Assembly (NCBI GenBank): GCA_965221505.1
Contig: CBDCSI010000001.1
Span: 682,001 to 746,000, forward strand
Direction: 5' to 3'
DNA: 64,000 bases
Source: CAZPXZ01 sp965221505
Lineage (GTDB): Bacteria; Pseudomonadota; Alphaproteobacteria; Rhodobacterales; CAZPXZ01
Below are positions 26,637-34,925 of the stretch, piece by piece; positions within the stretch are counted from its first letter, which is position 1, and every line of letters starts with the position of its first letter. Made by a program: the position numbers and the translations under genes. Under the pieces are notes generated by a model. That model searched no databases. It saw only the letters and a program-made list of their open reading frames with translations, and was not told where the DNA came from.

Positions 26637-27446
26637 TCAGGAACTCCGCGCGGCGCGGGCGCGAGCCATGAAGTCGGCCGCGCGCTCCGGGTCGACCGCG
26701 TTCCAGGTGTCGCCGTCGAACTTGATCGAGGATCCGACGATACAGCCGTCCGCCGCCCGCATCACGTCGGCCACGGTGTCGTGCTTGACGCCGGTGTTCG
26801 CCAGGACCGGTATCTCCGGCAGCGCTCGCTTCACGGCCTCCAGATCCTGGAGCGGCGCCGCTTCGCCGGTCATCGGTCCCGAGACCAGGATCGCGTCCGG
26901 AATGGAGGAGACGACCGCCGAACGGGCGCGCACCGCGAGGGCGCGGCGGTCCAGGCTGTCGGCGAACTCGGCGCTGACGTTGAACAGGAGCGCGAGGTCG
27001 TTCCGCGCGAGCCGGTTTCGGTATCGCAGGGCTTTCCCGGCGTCCGGCAGCCAGAAGCCCATGTCCGAGGCGTAGGCGCCGGTGAAGATCTCGCGGACGA
27101 ACTCGGCGCCCGTCGCCGCGGCGAGGGCGACGCTCGCCTCGGGATCCCAGAGGACGTTGACGCCGAAGGGGACGCGTATCCGGGACCGCAGGCGGCCGAT
27201 CAGGTAGGCCATGGTCGCGGTCGAAGCGGGGTCCGCTTCGAGCTCGTACGGGCGGTCGTTCTCGTTGCCGAACATCACCGCGTCGAAGCCCGCGTCCTGC
27301 AGGGCCTCGAGGTCTTTCGCCGCGCCTTCCTCCAGTCCGCGGACGCCGGCTTCCGGGTCGTAGAGCGGCGCTCCCGGCAGCGCGCCGAAATGCACCATGC
27401 CGATGACCGGTTTCCGGTCCGCAAAAATTTGCCGGAATCGGTTCAA
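26637..27446 (-). CDS. BtpA/SgcQ-family TIM-barrel protein
   Basis: A 269-residue protein of the BtpA family (KPVIGMVHFGALPGAPLYD near the start, GFDAVMFGNENDRPY, PFGVNVLWDPEASVALAAA, FVREIFTGAYASDMGF, LANTGVKHDTV and a C-terminal GCIVGSSIKFDGDTWN phosphate-binding-like loop). BtpA was named for photosystem I assembly in cyanobacteria, but SgcQ homologues occur in sugar operons and the fold resembles phosphate-binding barrels. No ATG fits: the TTG at 27446 has GGGAGG eight bases upstream and the family N-terminus follows immediately, whereas the upstream ATG adds 68 unrelated residues. First gene of the BtpA-M42-kinase operon, divergent from the aldo/keto reductase. Confidence 0.88.
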   Translation of the reverse strand: MNRFRQIFADRKPVIGMVHFGALPGAPLYDPEAGVRGLEEGAAKDLEALQDAGFDAVMFGNENDRPYELEADPASTATMAYLIGRLRSRIRVPFGVNVLWDPEASVALAAATGAEFVREIFTGAYASDMGFWLPDAGKALRYRNRLARNDLALLFNVSAEFADSLDRRALAVRARSAVVSSIPDAILVSGPMTGEAAPLQDLEAVKRALPEIPVLANTGVKHDTVADVMRAADGCIVGSSIKFDGDTWNAVDPERAADFMARARAARSS

Positions 27447-27561
27447 GTTCGTCGCCTCCCCTCGCTCCGGTCCCTCTCGCGGGGCTCCGCTTGAGCGGAT
27501 CCGGTCGTTTCGATGGTAGCATGACCCGGAACGCTCGCGCCAAGGGAAGGGAGAGGCAGGG

Positions 27562-28602
27562 ATGGATCTGGCAGTCCGGCGCTGGTCGCGGCCCGGCGGC
27601 AAGGAGCTCGCCTTCACGGAACTCGGCTTCGGCACGGCGCCGCTCGGCAATCTCCTGAAGGCGATCTCCGACGCGGAGGCGGACGCGGTTCTCGATCAGG
27701 CATGGGAATCGGGCGTCCGGTATTTCGACACGGCGCCGTTCTACGGATACGGCCTCGCGGAGACCCGGCTCAACAGGTTCCTTCGCGGCAAGCCGCGGGA
27801 TTCCTTCGTGCTGTCGACCAAGATCGGGCGGCTCTTGCGTGCGGTTCCGCCGGCCGAGCGGGAGGGCGCCGACAAATGGCTGGAATCCCCGTCCAGGCAG
27901 GCGATCTACGACTACGGCTACGACGGGGTCCTGCGCTCGGTCGAGTTCTCGCTGGAGCGCCTCGGTCTGGACCGGATCGACATCCTGTACGCCCACGACA
28001 TCGACCTCCCGAACCACGGCACCCAGGCGGAGGTGGACGCCCGGCTCGCGGAGTTGATGGACGGCGGCTACCGGGCGCTGAAGCGCCTCAGGGGCGAAGG
28101 CACGATCGCCGCCTTCGGGGCCGGGCTCAACGCCTGGGAGCCGGCCCAATGGCTCGCCGAGAGAGGCGACTTCGACGTCTTTCTCCTGGCCGGGCGATAC
28201 ACGCTCCTCGAGCAGGACTCGCTGCAGTCCTTCCTTCCGCTGGCCGAGAGTCGCGGGATCGGCGTCGTGATCGGCGGGCCGTACAACTCCGGAATCCTGG
28301 CCACCGGACCCCGGAAGGGCGCCTGGTACGACTACGCGCCGGCGCCGCCTGACGTGATGGAGCGGGTCGCGCGCATACAGTCGGTCTGCGAGGCGCACGG
28401 GGTGCGCATGGTGGACGCGGCGTTCCGGTTTCCGCTCTGCCATCCGGCCGTCGTGTCCGTCATCCCCGGCGGGCAGTCGGTGGCGGAGACGGATTCCAAC
28501 CGCCAGGCGGCCGATGCGCGGATTCCGTCCGGTCTGTGGCGCGACCTGAAGGCGGCCGGGCTGATGAGACGCGACGCGCCTACCGGGGGAGAGACGACAT
28601 GA
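27562..28602 (+). CDS. Aldo/keto reductase, L-fucose (D-threo-aldose) dehydrogenase type
   Basis: A 346-residue TIM-barrel oxidoreductase. The catalytic tetrad is visible: Asp and Tyr in YFDTAPFYGYGLAE, Lys in LSTKIGRLL and His in ILYAHDID. The subgroup with LGFGTAPLGNL at the start and a WYDYAPAPP segment late in the chain contains D-threo-aldose 1-dehydrogenases, which oxidise L-fucose and related sugars to the 1,5-lactone with NAD(P). GGGAGAGG precedes ATG 27562. Its stop overlaps the start of a fuconolactonase-like amidohydrolase (ATGA), so dehydrogenase and lactonase form consecutive steps. Confidence 0.87.
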   Translation: MDLAVRRWSRPGGKELAFTELGFGTAPLGNLLKAISDAEADAVLDQAWESGVRYFDTAPFYGYGLAETRLNRFLRGKPRDSFVLSTKIGRLLRAVPPAEREGADKWLESPSRQAIYDYGYDGVLRSVEFSLERLGLDRIDILYAHDIDLPNHGTQAEVDARLAELMDGGYRALKRLRGEGTIAAFGAGLNAWEPAQWLAERGDFDVFLLAGRYTLLEQDSLQSFLPLAESRGIGVVIGGPYNSGILATGPRKGAWYDYAPAPPDVMERVARIQSVCEAHGVRMVDAAFRFPLCHPAVVSVIPGGQSVAETDSNRQAADARIPSGLWRDLKAAGLMRRDAPTGGETT

Positions 28603-29459
28603 GCGTCGCGATCGACGCGCACCAGCACTTCTGGACGCCCGTGCGAGGCGACTACCACTGGATGCCGGAGAACGATCCGGTCGCAGGGCCGATCCTGGCC
28701 AGACCGCATCTTCCGTCCGATCTCGAGCCGTCGCTGCAGCGATGCGGGATTCGGAAGACCGTGCTGGTCCAGGCGGCAGCGACCGTCGGGGAGACCGAGT
28801 ACATGCTCGGAATTGCGGACGCGACCGAAAGCGTCGCCGCCGTGGTCGGCTGGGTCGACTTCGAGGATCCGTCGGAGATCGACACGCTGAAACGGCTCGC
28901 CCGGCATCCGAAGTTCCGCGGCGTCCGCCCGATGATCCAGGACATTCCCGACGTGAACTGGATGTTGCGCGACGACGTGCAATGGGCGTTCAGGTCCGTC
29001 TGCGATCTCGATCTAACCTTCGACGCCCTGGGGTTTCCGCAGCATCTCGAGAATTTCGGGATCCTGTTCGCCCGGTATCCGTCCATGCGGACGGTGATCG
29101 ACCATTGCATGAAGCCGCAGATCGGAGCGGCGCGGGAGGATCCGGCGTCGATGCGGGCCTGGGCCGACGGGATGGCGCGGCTCGCGGCCGAGACCGGCGC
29201 GTATTGCAAGCTGTCGGGTCTGGTGACGGAGGCGGCGGAAGACTGGGCGGAGGCGGATCTCGCTCCGGTCGCGGCGCACGCGCTCCGGAGTTTCGGGCCG
29301 GAGCGGATCATGTGGGGATCCGACTGGCCGGTTTGCCGTCTCCGGGCGAGCTACGAGGAATGGCACCGGAGCGCGAGGTCGCTGACCGCGTCGGTCGACC
29401 TCGCCGGACGGGCACGAATCTTCGGCGGTACCGCCGCGGAGTTCTACCGGATCGCCTGA
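28599..29459 (+). CDS. Amidohydrolase-2 family lactonase (L-fuconolactonase-like)
   Basis: A 286-residue TIM-barrel hydrolase. The start IDAHQHFWTPVRGDYHWM carries the H-x-H metal motif and the W/Y pattern of L-fuconolactone and L-rhamnono-lactone hydrolases; later FDALGFPQHLENF, VIDHCMKPQIG and the terminal MWGSDWPVCRL with the catalytic Asp complete the signature. It would open the sugar lactone made by the preceding reductase to the aldonate. ATG 28599 overlaps the preceding stop; an upstream in-frame start at 28536 lies inside the reductase gene and is not needed. The 3' end overlaps the convergent kinase by 16 bases. Confidence 0.88.
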   Translation: MSVAIDAHQHFWTPVRGDYHWMPENDPVAGPILARPHLPSDLEPSLQRCGIRKTVLVQAAATVGETEYMLGIADATESVAAVVGWVDFEDPSEIDTLKRLARHPKFRGVRPMIQDIPDVNWMLRDDVQWAFRSVCDLDLTFDALGFPQHLENFGILFARYPSMRTVIDHCMKPQIGAAREDPASMRAWADGMARLAAETGAYCKLSGLVTEAAEDWAEADLAPVAAHALRSFGPERIMWGSDWPVCRLRASYEEWHRSARSLTASVDLAGRARIFGGTAAEFYRIA

Positions 29460-30358
29460 TTCTTCGAAGTGCGGGTGGCGAATTCGACCGCCGCGTCGCG
29501 CGAGACGGCGCCTCGCTCTTCCTCGTAAGCGGAGACGAGGAGCGCGGCGGCCGCCTGGGCGACGGGCAGGGAGTCCTTCACCGACGCCCCGCGCGCAAGC
29601 TCCGTGGCCAAGGCACCGACGAACATGTCCCCGGCGCCGTGCGTCGAGACTACGGGGACTTCGAAGGCGGGATGGTGAACCGGCTTGCCGGCGCCGTCGA
29701 GAAGGAAGAGTCCGTCGCCGCCCAAAGTGAGGATTACGGTGGAGTCCGTCAGTCTTGCGAGGCGCGACGCCGCACGGTACGGGCGTTCCTCCCCGGTCAG
29801 TCCGTAGGCCTCGACCCGGTTCACCACCAGGACGTCGACCAGTTCCAGGAGGCGCGTCTCGGTCGCGCGCGCGGGCGCCGCGTTCAGGATCACCCGCACC
29901 CCCGCATCGCGCGCCAGCGCCGCGACGGCCCGGTTGACGGAATCCGGAATCTCGTTCTGCAGGCACACGAGCGCGGGATTGCCTGCGAACAGCGTCTCGT
30001 CCGGCTCGAACTCGCGATTGACGCCGGACACCACGGCCGCGGTGTAGTCGCCCTCGGCGTCCACGATCGCGACGCTCATGCCCGAGTCGCCCTCCGCACG
30101 GGTGACGCGGCTCCTCTCGACGCCGGCTTCGTCCAGTCCGGCGAGAAGCAGCTCCGCGAAGTGGTCGGAGCCGACCCGGCCGGCCATCGCGACGTCCGCG
30201 CCCATCCGTGCTGCGGCAACCGCCTGGTTGGCGCCCTTTCCGCCGAGCCTGTAGTGCACCTTGTCGGCGATCAGCGTCTCGTCGATGCCCGGAATCATGG
30301 GCGCGGAGACCACCACGTCCCAATGCAGCGATCCGACGACGAGGACGTTCGACATCAC
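29444..30358 (-). CDS. PfkB-family carbohydrate kinase (ribokinase-like)
   Basis: A 304-residue kinase. The N-terminal motif YRLGGKGANQAVAAARMGADV is the ribokinase form, the catalytic motif is VVSTHGAGDMFVGALATEL, and NAAPAR and VNRVEAYGLTG match the ribokinase positions for NAAPA and N-x-x-E. It would phosphorylate ribose or a related aldose or ketose. The start overlaps the stop of the TIM-barrel isomerase (30355-30358, ATGA), giving an isomerase-kinase pair. The 3' end overlaps the convergent lactonase by 16 bases. Confidence 0.9.
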   Translation of the reverse strand: MMSNVLVVGSLHWDVVVSAPMIPGIDETLIADKVHYRLGGKGANQAVAAARMGADVAMAGRVGSDHFAELLLAGLDEAGVERSRVTRAEGDSGMSVAIVDAEGDYTAAVVSGVNREFEPDETLFAGNPALVCLQNEIPDSVNRAVAALARDAGVRVILNAAPARATETRLLELVDVLVVNRVEAYGLTGEERPYRAASRLARLTDSTVILTLGGDGLFLLDGAGKPVHHPAFEVPVVSTHGAGDMFVGALATELARGASVKDSLPVAQAAAALLVSAYEEERGAVSRDAAVEFATRTSKNQAIR

Positions 30359-31338
30359 TCGGCGCCGTAGAGGGCGCGGGCGACGATCCGGTGCGCGGCC
30401 GGCGCGTCCTGACGCTCGGTCGCCGCCTGCAGCAAGGAGTCCCCGGCAAGTCCCGCGGCAATCTGCCGGAGTCGTTCCGTCACGGCGATATTCGCCTCTG
30501 CCTCGGCGACCGGATCCGCGCCGCCCTGGTCCGGAAACGTGTCGAAGTAGATGACGCCCGAATAGCCGACGCGATCGAGTTCCACGAGGAGTTCGAGCGT
30601 CTGGACCGGGTGTACGCTCGCGACCATCGCGCCGTCGTCCCGCTTGCCGTAGCCGTCGTTCAGATGAACGCCCAGGAGCCGGGAATGCCGCCCGATCAGA
30701 TGGGCGGCGTGCGCGGGCATCTCGTTCGCGTAGAGAGAATGCGCGAAGTCGAGGGTCACGCCGAGGTTGTCGCGTCCCGCATCCCGGATCGCGAGGAGCG
30801 CGGTGGTCGCGTCCGGCACGATCGAAAAGGCGCGGGGTTCGTTCGGCTTGTACTCGACGGAGACGTCGATGTCCGGGTTGTGGTCCGCAACGGCCGCGAG
30901 CGCCTCGACGGTCCAGTCCCAGAGGGCCCCGTAGTTTGCCTGGAAGGACGCGTCCACGCCGTCCTGGCCCGGCCAGAGCGTCATCAGCCCGGCCTTCATC
31001 TCTGCGGCGGCGTCGATTCCGCGCCGGGTCAGGTCCACGGCCGCCTGCCGGATGCGCGGATCCGGGTTGGCGAACGCTCCGAGCCTGAACTCCGGTTCGG
31101 TGTAGTAGCGCATCGCGAGGCCGTTCGGATGCAGGTCCGCATCGCTCAGAATCTGCCCGATCTCCTTCGGCGACCGGTTCGCGAGGTGGTCCGGATAGTT
31201 GAGGTCCGCGGCGTCGAGACCCCGCACGGCGGCGGCGCGCCGGACCAGATCCGCGATGCCGCGCTCGGAGTCCGGCAATCCCGCCTTGAAGGCGTTCAGT
31301 CTCGCTGCGTAGCGCGGACGAGCGGTCTTGCGCCCCAT
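30355..31338 (-). CDS. Xylose isomerase-like TIM-barrel sugar isomerase/epimerase
   Basis: A 327-residue protein of the AP endonuclease 2/xylose isomerase-like barrel. Likely metal-binding residues are Glu in VSVEYKPNEPRAF, Asp and His in GVTLDFAHSLY, His and Asp in LGVHLNDGYGKRDDG, and Asp in VIYFDTFPDQGGADP. The E-Y-K-P-x-E-P-R and H-x-N-D segments recall L-rhamnose isomerase-type enzymes (RhaI) more than hydroxypyruvate isomerase. Its product may feed the ribokinase-like gene that it overlaps by four bases. AGGA lies upstream of ATG 31338. Confidence 0.8.
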   Translation of the reverse strand: MGRKTARPRYAARLNAFKAGLPDSERGIADLVRRAAAVRGLDAADLNYPDHLANRSPKEIGQILSDADLHPNGLAMRYYTEPEFRLGAFANPDPRIRQAAVDLTRRGIDAAAEMKAGLMTLWPGQDGVDASFQANYGALWDWTVEALAAVADHNPDIDVSVEYKPNEPRAFSIVPDATTALLAIRDAGRDNLGVTLDFAHSLYANEMPAHAAHLIGRHSRLLGVHLNDGYGKRDDGAMVASVHPVQTLELLVELDRVGYSGVIYFDTFPDQGGADPVAEAEANIAVTERLRQIAAGLAGDSLLQAATERQDAPAAHRIVARALYGAE

Positions 31339-31997
31339 TTTTCGGTTCCTGCCCGGCTACGACTGATTGGGTCGAGCGGTACCCGGTTCGCGTGCCGGTT
31401 CGACTCCGGTACCGCGGTTTCCGGCACCGATTCGATCATGCACGGTTTGGCCCCCGCGGACAACCGCGCTTCCCGAATCCGCAAGCGAGCTTCTCGGGTT
31501 CCCTGCGACCGTTCCACGAACCGATCGCCGGCTCTCGGAATCCGGTTCGCGCAGAACCCCCGCGCCGCGCGGCGTTTCGAGAGTCTTCGACCGGCGAAGT
31601 CCGGTCCAGGTCGGGATCGCGACGCCGCGACGCACCCGTTCGGGTTTCGGCCCGGAGGTCGTCCCGACGGCGGCTCTCTCGCGCATGTCCGCTCGCTCGG
31701 CGACGTTCCGGACCGCCCGTCTTCATTCGTTGCGGGGCGCTTCGAAAGGATGCGCATTGTCGCGGCCACGATCCTGCGCGCAACGCGGTCGGCTGCCTGC
31801 CCGGCCGGCGCTTCGTCCCGAGACCGGTCTCCGACGGCTCGTTGCAGGCCTCGCCCGGCGGTTCTTTGCGCTGCGGCGCGAGGCTTCCGTACGAAACGAT
31901 ACCTGACGCACGATCGGCTGGCGTTCGGACCGGGATCGTTGTAGGCTGCGAAGGCTCAATCCGCGGTCTGCGTTCGCATTCGGGAAAGGAATCTGAA
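31339..31997 (+). other. Gene-poor region, 660 bases
   Basis: No supported gene. A T-arm-like sequence occurs at 31394-31410 but the remaining arms of a tRNA cannot be formed around it. The left end holds the promoter of the minus-strand isomerase-kinase pair, and the right end that of the small secreted protein. Confidence 0.45.
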
Positions 31998-32330
31998 ATG
32001 CACTGTCGCCGGCTCGTTCCGTTCGTTGTGGCCGCACTTGCCATGCATGGCAGTGCGTTCGCACAAGGGAGTGACGGTTGTTCGTATTCTTCCGACTTCG
32101 ACTACATGGAGCATGCCGAGTGTCCGGAAATTATTAGCGATTGGTCGTGGTACTGCAGGCACGTACATTTGGTCCACACGGTCGTGTTTCACGCATACGA
32201 CACCCATACCGATACGTTGGCGGCATTCGTGGTCTGGGACGCTCTGCTCCGGCGGGTCTTGTCCGCCGGCAGGGTTCAATGCATTGCTAATTCGCTTCCG
32301 TTCTCGGTCGAGCCGATTCCGATCCCCTGA
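31998..32330 (+). CDS. Small secreted cysteine-containing protein, unknown
   Basis: A 110-residue protein with a classical signal peptide (MHCRRLVPFVVAALAMHGSAFA, cleavage before QGSDG). The mature part of about 88 residues has four cysteines (GCSYS, ECPEI, WYCRHVH, VQCIA), which could form two disulfides, and several His/Trp residues. ATG 31998 has AAAGGA eight bases upstream. It stands alone between two gene-poor stretches and its codon use is less GC-biased than its neighbours. I recognise no family; secretion to the periplasm is the only supported statement. Confidence 0.6.
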   Translation: MHCRRLVPFVVAALAMHGSAFAQGSDGCSYSSDFDYMEHAECPEIISDWSWYCRHVHLVHTVVFHAYDTHTDTLAAFVVWDALLRRVLSAGRVQCIANSLPFSVEPIPIP

Positions 32331-33039
32331 CAGCATGTCGAGCGCCCATGGCCGGTTCGGCTCACCTTGCCGGCTTGGCGAACGTCGGCGCAAGGGTGGC
32401 TTCGGCACACGGTACGGCTGTATCCGCCGCGCGCCGCCGTTGCGGAACCGGCCCTTTCGACGGGCGCGTCGATTCGGTGCAAGCCCGAAACCTGCGACGT
32501 CGGCGCATGCCGGTCCGAGAGGGGCATCCGGGAGTTGCCCGCCGATCGTGCCGGGACAATTCGTGAGGCGCGTTCCGGCCTCGCGGTCCGTTCGTGCCGT
32601 CGGGACGCCGGTCGACTCGCGTAGCGTTCCCCTACGGTCGCCGAGCCGCCAAGGAAGCGAAACCGTTCGAGCGTGTCACAGCGAACGCACGAAGGTCGCT
32701 CTGCAAGACCCCGACGTCGAAGTTCGGCGGAGGGCGTCGTCGCGACGGCGTCGGGAGGCCGCCGCCTGACGGACGCGGATTCGGCTTCGGGCACAGGGCG
32801 CAAGCCGGCCTGGAGTCGGAACGTCGCTGCCGACCGAGCCGGCTGACGCGCAAGGCGAATCGCGCCGTGGGCCCGAACTCCTTGCCCGTCGATACGAGCG
32901 GCTGCGGGACGTCCGCGCGTTCGACGCCCCATGACCGCCGCCGCTCCATGCCGTATGATGCGGTGCGCATGCGACGCTGCAGGGCCGGGGAGCCAGTCTC
33001 CTGCCGGTTCGAGGGAACGACGAACGTCGGGAGGGAGAT
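32331..33039 (+). other. Gene-poor region, 700 bases
   Basis: No supported gene; all open frames are Arg-rich and motif-free. The last 30 bases hold the GGGAGGGAG ribosome-binding site of the SDR gene. Confidence 0.45.
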
Positions 33040-33810
33040 ATGAAACCGTACCAGGAGCGATTCTCGGTCCAGGGACGCCGGGCGCTGGTCACCGGAGCGT
33101 CCAAGGGAATCGGATTCGAGATCTGCAGGGTGCTGGCCGAAGCGGGCGCGGACATCGCCGCGGTGGCGCGAGACCGGCAGGGCCTCGACGAGGTGCGGGC
33201 GGAAGTGGAGGCGCACGGTCGGGAGTGCCTGACCGTCGTCGCCGAACTCGAGACCGTCGAGGGTCCGAGGGAGGCCGCGCGGGCGGCGCTCGAACGCTTC
33301 GGCACGATAGACATACTCGTCAACAACGCCGCCACGACCACGACCGATTCCATTCTCGATACCCGGGTGGAGGATTGGGAGCGGATGATGGCGGTCAATC
33401 TGCGGGCTCCGTTTCTCCTGGCGCAGGCGCTCGCGCCCCGGATGATCGCGCAGAAGCGCGGCAAGATCGTGAACGTCTCCTCGCAGACCGGCGTCGTTCT
33501 CATACCGGATCACGCCGCCTACGCGGCGTCCAAGAACGGATTGAACGCGCTCACCAAGTCGATGACCTGCGAGTGGGCGGAACACAACATCCAGTGCAAC
33601 GCCGTGTGTCCGACCGTCATTCTCACGCCGATGGGCGAGAAGGTCTGGGGAGCGCCGGAGAAGGGCGATCCGATGAAGGCGAAGATTCCGGCGAGGCGTT
33701 TCGGTCGGCCCGTGGAGGTCGCCGACATGGTGCTCTACCTGTCGTCGCCCGCCTCGGATCTCGTCAACGGCGACACGCTCATGATCGACGGGGGGTATAC
33801 GGCGCTCTAG
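33040..33810 (+). CDS. Short-chain dehydrogenase/reductase for sugars or polyols
   Basis: A 256-residue classical SDR. The cofactor motif is TGASKGIG, followed by NNAATTTT, the catalytic Ser in NVSSQTGV, and Y-x-x-x-K as YAASK; the C-terminus is DLVNGDTLMIDGGYTAL. The beta2 loop (AVARDRQGLDEV) has Arg rather than Asp after the second strand, which favours NADP, though this is not decisive. Its likely job is oxidation of a keto-deoxy acid or a polyol in the sugar pathway. Ribosome-binding site GGGAGGGAG precedes ATG 33040. Its TAG and the stop of the convergent polyol dehydrogenase share the palindrome CTAG (33807-33810). Confidence 0.87.
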   Translation: MKPYQERFSVQGRRALVTGASKGIGFEICRVLAEAGADIAAVARDRQGLDEVRAEVEAHGRECLTVVAELETVEGPREAARAALERFGTIDILVNNAATTTTDSILDTRVEDWERMMAVNLRAPFLLAQALAPRMIAQKRGKIVNVSSQTGVVLIPDHAAYAASKNGLNALTKSMTCEWAEHNIQCNAVCPTVILTPMGEKVWGAPEKGDPMKAKIPARRFGRPVEVADMVLYLSSPASDLVNGDTLMIDGGYTAL

Positions 33811-34850
33811 GCCGCGTCCGCCATCTCGATCTGGACCTTGACCGCGTCCGGGGGCGCGTTGCGGGCGAAGTCGAACGCTTCCACGCTCTCGGCGAACCCG
33901 TACAGGTTCGTGATCAGCGGGTCGACGTCGATCGCGCCGGAAGCCAGCATTTCGACGGTTCGCGGATAGACGTGTGCGTAGCGGAAGATGTGTTCGACCC
34001 GCGCTTCCTTGACCTGCGCGGCCAGCACGTCGTAGGCGATGGGGCTGCCCGGCATGCCGATCATCACCACCGTGCCGCCCGGGCAGACGAGATCGAAGAC
34101 TTCCGCCGCCGCGGCTCCGTTGCCGGAGGCTTCCAGCACCACGTCGGCGCCCCAGCCGCCGGTTTCCCGCCGCACGGCGTCCGCGACGCTCTCGCGGCCC
34201 GCGTTCACCGTCGTCACCGGGCCGAGACGCGAGGCCAGCTCCAGCTTGGGCTCCATGACGTCGCTTACGATCACGCGGCTGCATCCCGCGGCCAGCGCCG
34301 CCAGCACCGTCACCATGCCGATGGTGCCGGCGCCGATCACCGCCGCGACCGATCCGGGCGCGACCTGCGCCCGCGTGGCAGCATGGACGCCGACCGCGAG
34401 GGGCTCCACCATGGCGCCGGCTGCGTAGGAGACGTTCTCCGGCAGCCGGAAGGTAAAGTTCTCGGGGTGAACCACCGTCGGGCGCAAGACGCCGTGAACC
34501 GGCGGCGTGGCCCAGAACCGCACGGCCGGGTCCAGATTGTATTTGCCGATTCGCGAGGCCCGGCTCTCGGGATCCGGAATGCCCGGCTCCATGCAGACCC
34601 GGTCGCCCACGGCGAGCGTGGTCACCTCCGGACCGGTCTCGACGACCTCGCCCGACGCCTCGTGGCCCAGCACCATCGGCTCGCGGACGACGAACGGACC
34701 GATGCCGCCATGCGCGTAGTAGTGGACGTCGCTGCCGCAGACGCCGACGCGGCGCAGCGCGATTCGAACGTCCCGGGGGCCCAGGGGTTCGTCGATTCGG
34801 ATGTCCCGGAGAGACAATTCGTCCTTGCGTTCCAGCACCAGCGCCTTCAT
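33807..34850 (-). CDS. Zinc-dependent polyol dehydrogenase (sorbitol/xylitol dehydrogenase type)
   Basis: A 347-residue MDR-family alcohol dehydrogenase. Catalytic zinc ligands are Cys of GVCGSDVHYY and the His-Glu of VLGHEASG; the Rossmann motif is VIGAGTIGMV. The structural-zinc lobe has lost its cysteines (EPGIPDPESRASRIGKYNLD), which is the sorbitol/xylitol dehydrogenase pattern and argues against a housekeeping alcohol dehydrogenase. It would oxidise a sugar alcohol to a ketose with NAD. ATG 34850 follows GGGAGAGG. It is the last gene of the minus-strand ATPase-permease-SBP-dehydrogenase operon, which links it to the imported substrate. Confidence 0.88.
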   Translation of the reverse strand: MKALVLERKDELSLRDIRIDEPLGPRDVRIALRRVGVCGSDVHYYAHGGIGPFVVREPMVLGHEASGEVVETGPEVTTLAVGDRVCMEPGIPDPESRASRIGKYNLDPAVRFWATPPVHGVLRPTVVHPENFTFRLPENVSYAAGAMVEPLAVGVHAATRAQVAPGSVAAVIGAGTIGMVTVLAALAAGCSRVIVSDVMEPKLELASRLGPVTTVNAGRESVADAVRRETGGWGADVVLEASGNGAAAAEVFDLVCPGGTVVMIGMPGSPIAYDVLAAQVKEARVEHIFRYAHVYPRTVEMLASGAIDVDPLITNLYGFAESVEAFDFARNAPPDAVKVQIEMADAA

Positions 34851-34880
34851 TAAACCTCTCCCGGCCCTCGGCAAGGGCGC

Positions 34881-34900
34881 GCGGCCGGCGTCCCGGCCGC
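34881..34900 (-). promoter_or_regulatory. Stem-loop between SBP and polyol dehydrogenase genes
   Basis: GCGGCCGG and CCGGCCGC form a perfect eight-base stem with a four-base loop in the 75-base gap after the SBP stop. No U-tract follows in the minus-strand transcript, so it probably protects the upstream mRNA or attenuates rather than terminates. Confidence 0.5.
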
Positions 34901-34925
34901 ACGCGTGTTCAGTCGGACGACGGGA

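Noticed and set aside
31394..31410. tRNA T-arm-like GCCGGTTCGACTCCGGT
   Set aside because: No pairing acceptor, D or anticodon arms can be built around it at tRNA distances.
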